DNA from: Methylocystis sp.
GTDB taxonomy: Bacteria > Pseudomonadota > Alphaproteobacteria > Rhizobiales > Beijerinckiaceae
Direction of reading: 5' to 3'
DNA: 49,321 bases
Assembly: GCA_024506175.1 (NCBI GenBank)
Contig: JAMBEQ010000140.1
Span: 1 to 49,321, forward strand
In this document: positions 47,635-49,321 of the stretch, in pieces
How positions within the stretch are numbered: the stretch's first letter is position 1
How the letters are laid out: every line of letters begins with the position of its first letter
Notes under the pieces: model-generated
Database searches by the model: none
Told to the model about the DNA's origin: nothing
Seen by the model: the letters and a program-made list of their open reading frames with translations, nothing else
Made by a program: the position numbers and the translations under genes

Positions 47635-48281
47635 GCGATCGATCGCGCGACTTCGCGCTCGAGCTCAGCCCTTCTCTCAGGAAGATTGAAGGCGAGCTTT
47701 CGATTTACGAAGACTTGCTGCAGCGCTGGCAGGCCAAAATCAATCTCGTCGCGCCCAGCACCATGAGTGACATCTGGCTCCGCCATTTCGCTGATTCGGC
47801 ACAAGTGGTTGAGGCTGCGCCGGAGGCCTTGCGATGGGCGGATCTCGGATCGGGTGCTGGATTCCCTGGGATGGTTTCGGCGCTCTTGCTGAAGAATCGC
47901 GCTGGCGTCGTGGTTCATCTAATCGAAAGCGACCAGCGTAAAGCGGCCTTCCTGCGAGCTGTTTCACGTGAAACAGGCGCGCCTGTCGAGATTCATGCCG
48001 GGCGGATCGAAACAGTTCTGCCCTCGCTGGCGGCTGAAATCGAAGCCGTGAGCGCTCGCGCCTTGGCCCCCCTGGATCGACTTGTGGAAATGGCGCGAGG
48101 AGCTTTAGAAAATGGGGTAAAAGCCGTCTTTTTGAAAGGGGAAGAGTGGCGCGATGAATTGACCGCCGCGGAGGGTATCAGTAACTTCACCTTCGAAGCA
48201 ATTCAGAGCCGCACGCATAAGCGTGCAAGATTGATCGTCGTCCACTCACCTTCAGAGGCAGATTTTGTCCGGAGACAATAG
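47631..48281 (+). CDS. rsmG: 16S rRNA (guanine527-N7)-methyltransferase RsmG
   Basis: 216 residues (also called GidB). SAM motif [18 protein letters not shown] (about 68-85), the [21 protein letters not shown] stretch nearby, and [18 protein letters not shown] 47631 overlaps the mnmG stop. The codons for AVSRETG carry a perfect parS site, a striking double use of sequence known from other alphaproteobacteria. Its 3' end overlaps parA by 17 bases. Confidence 0.96.
   Translation: MSDRSRDFALELSPSLRKIEGELSIYEDLLQRWQAKINLVAPSTMSDIWLRHFADSAQVVEAAPEALRWADLGSGAGFPGMVSALLLKNRAGVVVHLIESDQRKAAFLRAVSRETGAPVEIHAGRIETVLPSLAAEIEAVSARALAPLDRLVEMARGALENGVKAVFLKGEEWRDELTAAEGISNFTFEAIQSRTHKRARLIVVHSPSEADFVRRQ
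47960..47975. promoter_or_regulatory. parS centromere site 2, inside rsmG
   Basis: Second perfect TGTTTCACGTGAAACA, within the rsmG coding sequence (codons for VSRET), about 6.7 kb from the predicted origin and 0.3 kb before parA. Confidence 0.95.
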
Positions 48282-49086
48282 CGGCCAGCGGGTGCTCGTC
48301 CTCGCCAATCAAAAGGGTGGCGTCGGCAAGACGACTACGGCGATCAATCTTGGCACCGCTCTCGCTGCCGTCGGCGAGGAAGTCCTGGTGATCGACCTCG
48401 ATCCGCAAGGCAACGCGTCCACAGGTCTCGGCGTCGATCGCAAGAGCCGAAAAATTTCGACCTATGACGTTCTACTTGGCGAGTCGAGCCTGGCGGACGC
48501 CATTGTCCAGACCGCCGTACCCCGCCTGTCAATCGCGCCATCGACCCTGGATCTGCTCGGCGTTGAGCTGGAAATTGCCGGAGATAAAGACCGCGCCTAC
48601 CGCCTCAAACGCGCGTTGGCCGAGCTCGCCGCGTCAGAGCATCACGAGGACGGCAAACGCTATGATTATATCCTGATCGATTGCCCGCCGTCGCTAAATC
48701 TGCTGACGATCAATGCGCTCGCCAGCGCCGACGCCGTCGTCGTGCCGTTGCAATGCGAATTCTTTGCGCTCGAAGGTCTGTCCCAGCTCCTCTCGACCGT
48801 GGAGCAGGTCACAAAGACGCTGAACCCGAAGCTTTCGATCCATGGCGTCGTGCTGACTATGTATGACCCACGTAATAACCTCGCGACACAGGTGGCCGCC
48901 GACGTGCGGCGATTCATGGGCGAGAAGGTCTATGAGACCATGATCCCGCGCAATGTCCGCGTGTCGGAGGCGCCGTCGCATGGCAAGCCGGTGCTGCTCT
49001 ATGATTTGAAATGCACGGGCAGTCAGGCCTATCTCAAGCTCGCTTCGGAAGTGATTCAGCGGGAAAAGCAGCTGAGAGCCGCGTAA
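48265..49086 (+). CDS. parA: Chromosome partitioning ATPase ParA
   Basis: 273 residues. Deviant Walker A KGGVGKTTTAINLGTALAA (Lys17 and Lys22), LVIDLDPQGNASTGLG, Walker B-like DYILIDCPPSLNLLT, then the MYDPRNNLATQVAADVRRF core. It forms ATP-dependent dimers on the nucleoid and pulls ParB-parS complexes. The start is TTG 48265 with GAGG 7 bases ahead, overlapping the end of rsmG. Operon mnmG-rsmG-parA-parB is likely. Confidence 0.97.
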   Translation: MSGDNSGQRVLVLANQKGGVGKTTTAINLGTALAAVGEEVLVIDLDPQGNASTGLGVDRKSRKISTYDVLLGESSLADAIVQTAVPRLSIAPSTLDLLGVELEIAGDKDRAYRLKRALAELAASEHHEDGKRYDYILIDCPPSLNLLTINALASADAVVVPLQCEFFALEGLSQLLSTVEQVTKTLNPKLSIHGVVLTMYDPRNNLATQVAADVRRFMGEKVYETMIPRNVRVSEAPSHGKPVLLYDLKCTGSQAYLKLASEVIQREKQLRAA

Positions 49087-49105
49087 TTCGGCAGCCTCAG
49101 GCGCC

Positions 49106-49190
49106 GAGCGCATTCCGCAGAATGCGTTTCAGATTTCTAATCGGCGCGATTTCTATCGCTCGCAGGACTCCGTGCGGGCAGAAAGCGCGT
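49106..49190. repeat. Dispersed palindromic repeat, copy 2
   Basis: In the parA-parB gap. GAGCGCATTCCGCA matches 13 of 14 bases of copy 1 (29045-29155), and GCGATTTCTATCGCTCGCAG... aligns with its 3' half including the imperfect hairpin CTCGCAGGACTCCGTGCGGG. The central 40 bases of copy 1 are reduced. Confidence 0.7.
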
Positions 49191-49204
49191 TAGGGAGCGT
49201 TTCA

Positions 49205-49321
49205 ATGGCAGAAGAACCGCGTCGTCGGCTAGGCCGAGGCCTGGCCGCCCTTTTGGGTGACGCCTCTGATGAGGCGCCCGCTGAGCGCCCGCGTGGGCAG
49301 CGCAAGGTTCCGATCGAATTT
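49205..49321 (+). CDS. parB: Chromosome partitioning protein ParB (3' part cut by window end)
   Basis: Only the first 39 residues are present: MAEEPRRRLGRGLAALLGDA, then a Pro/Arg stretch and the beginning of the nuclease-like N-terminal domain (KVPIEF). The RRLGRGLAALLG motif is the ParA-stimulating peptide typical of ParB/Spo0J. GGGAG 7 bases before ATG 49205 supports the start. The position after parA and next to two parS sites makes the call certain. Confidence 0.93.
   Translation, partial: MAEEPRRRLGRGLAALLGDASDEAPAERPRGQRKVPIEF

Overview
The window is about 49 kb of GC-rich chromosomal DNA from an alphaproteobacterium, most likely of the Rhizobiales/Hyphomicrobiales. A Methylocystis/Methylosinus-like methanotroph is my guess from the overall look of the genes and repeats, but no methane-oxidation gene is present to prove it. 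The evidence for the class is the gene order secB, dnaQ, coaE, maf, [gap], hemE, hemJ, rho, mnmE, mnmG, rsmG, parA, parB together with alphaproteobacterial parS sites (TGTTTCACGTGAAACA). This is the classic origin-proximal chromosome segment of the class. I saw no rRNA, tRNA, CRISPR array, prophage or intact insertion sequence.

Layout, left part (1-16 kb): the 3' three quarters of metH; a lone TadG-like pilus/secretion protein; the carbon-starvation transporter cstA with its small YbdD partner; a 26-codon hydrophobic peptide gene; mutS; a very acidic protein built from 42-bp tandem repeats; rsmD and a pseudouridine synthase with a long Arg/Gly-rich repetitive tail; tadA; a patatin-like protein coupled to an alpha/beta hydrolase; and, divergently, a beta-carbonic anhydrase.

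Middle part (16-38 kb): an M20 peptidase; fxsA; the tim44-mltA-smr operon; hemY and mic60, encoding inner-membrane proteins; a CitE-like lyase; a second beta-carbonic anhydrase coupled to a HAD phosphatase; a MaoC hydratase; ribF; a GDSL esterase; ileS carrying an in-frame palindromic repeat insertion; a polysaccharide flippase preceded by a two-ended palindromic element; a rhomboid protease; and etfB-etfA-hbd for fatty-acyl/hydroxybutyryl-CoA metabolism.

Right part (38-49 kb): secB converges on dnaQ-coaE-maf. The roughly 430-bp maf-hemE gap has AT-rich stretches, paired TTAA(CC) motifs and DnaA-box-like sequences and is the predicted chromosomal replication origin. From there hemE, hemJ, rho, mnmE, mnmG, rsmG, parA and parB (cut by the window end) all read away from the origin. 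Two perfect parS sites lie 4.5 and 6.7 kb from it, one in the mnmG leader and one inside the rsmG coding sequence, next to the genes for the proteins that use them.

Several short dispersed palindromic repeat families occur (13.35, 29.05, 31.2, 32.9 and 49.1 kb). I found no obviously new multi-gene system. The most unusual items are the repeat inserted inside ileS, the acidic 14-residue-repeat protein, the 26-codon peptide gene with a perfect ribosome binding site and its own terminator, an alpha/beta hydrolase that appears to lack its catalytic histidine, and the mapped origin/parS region.
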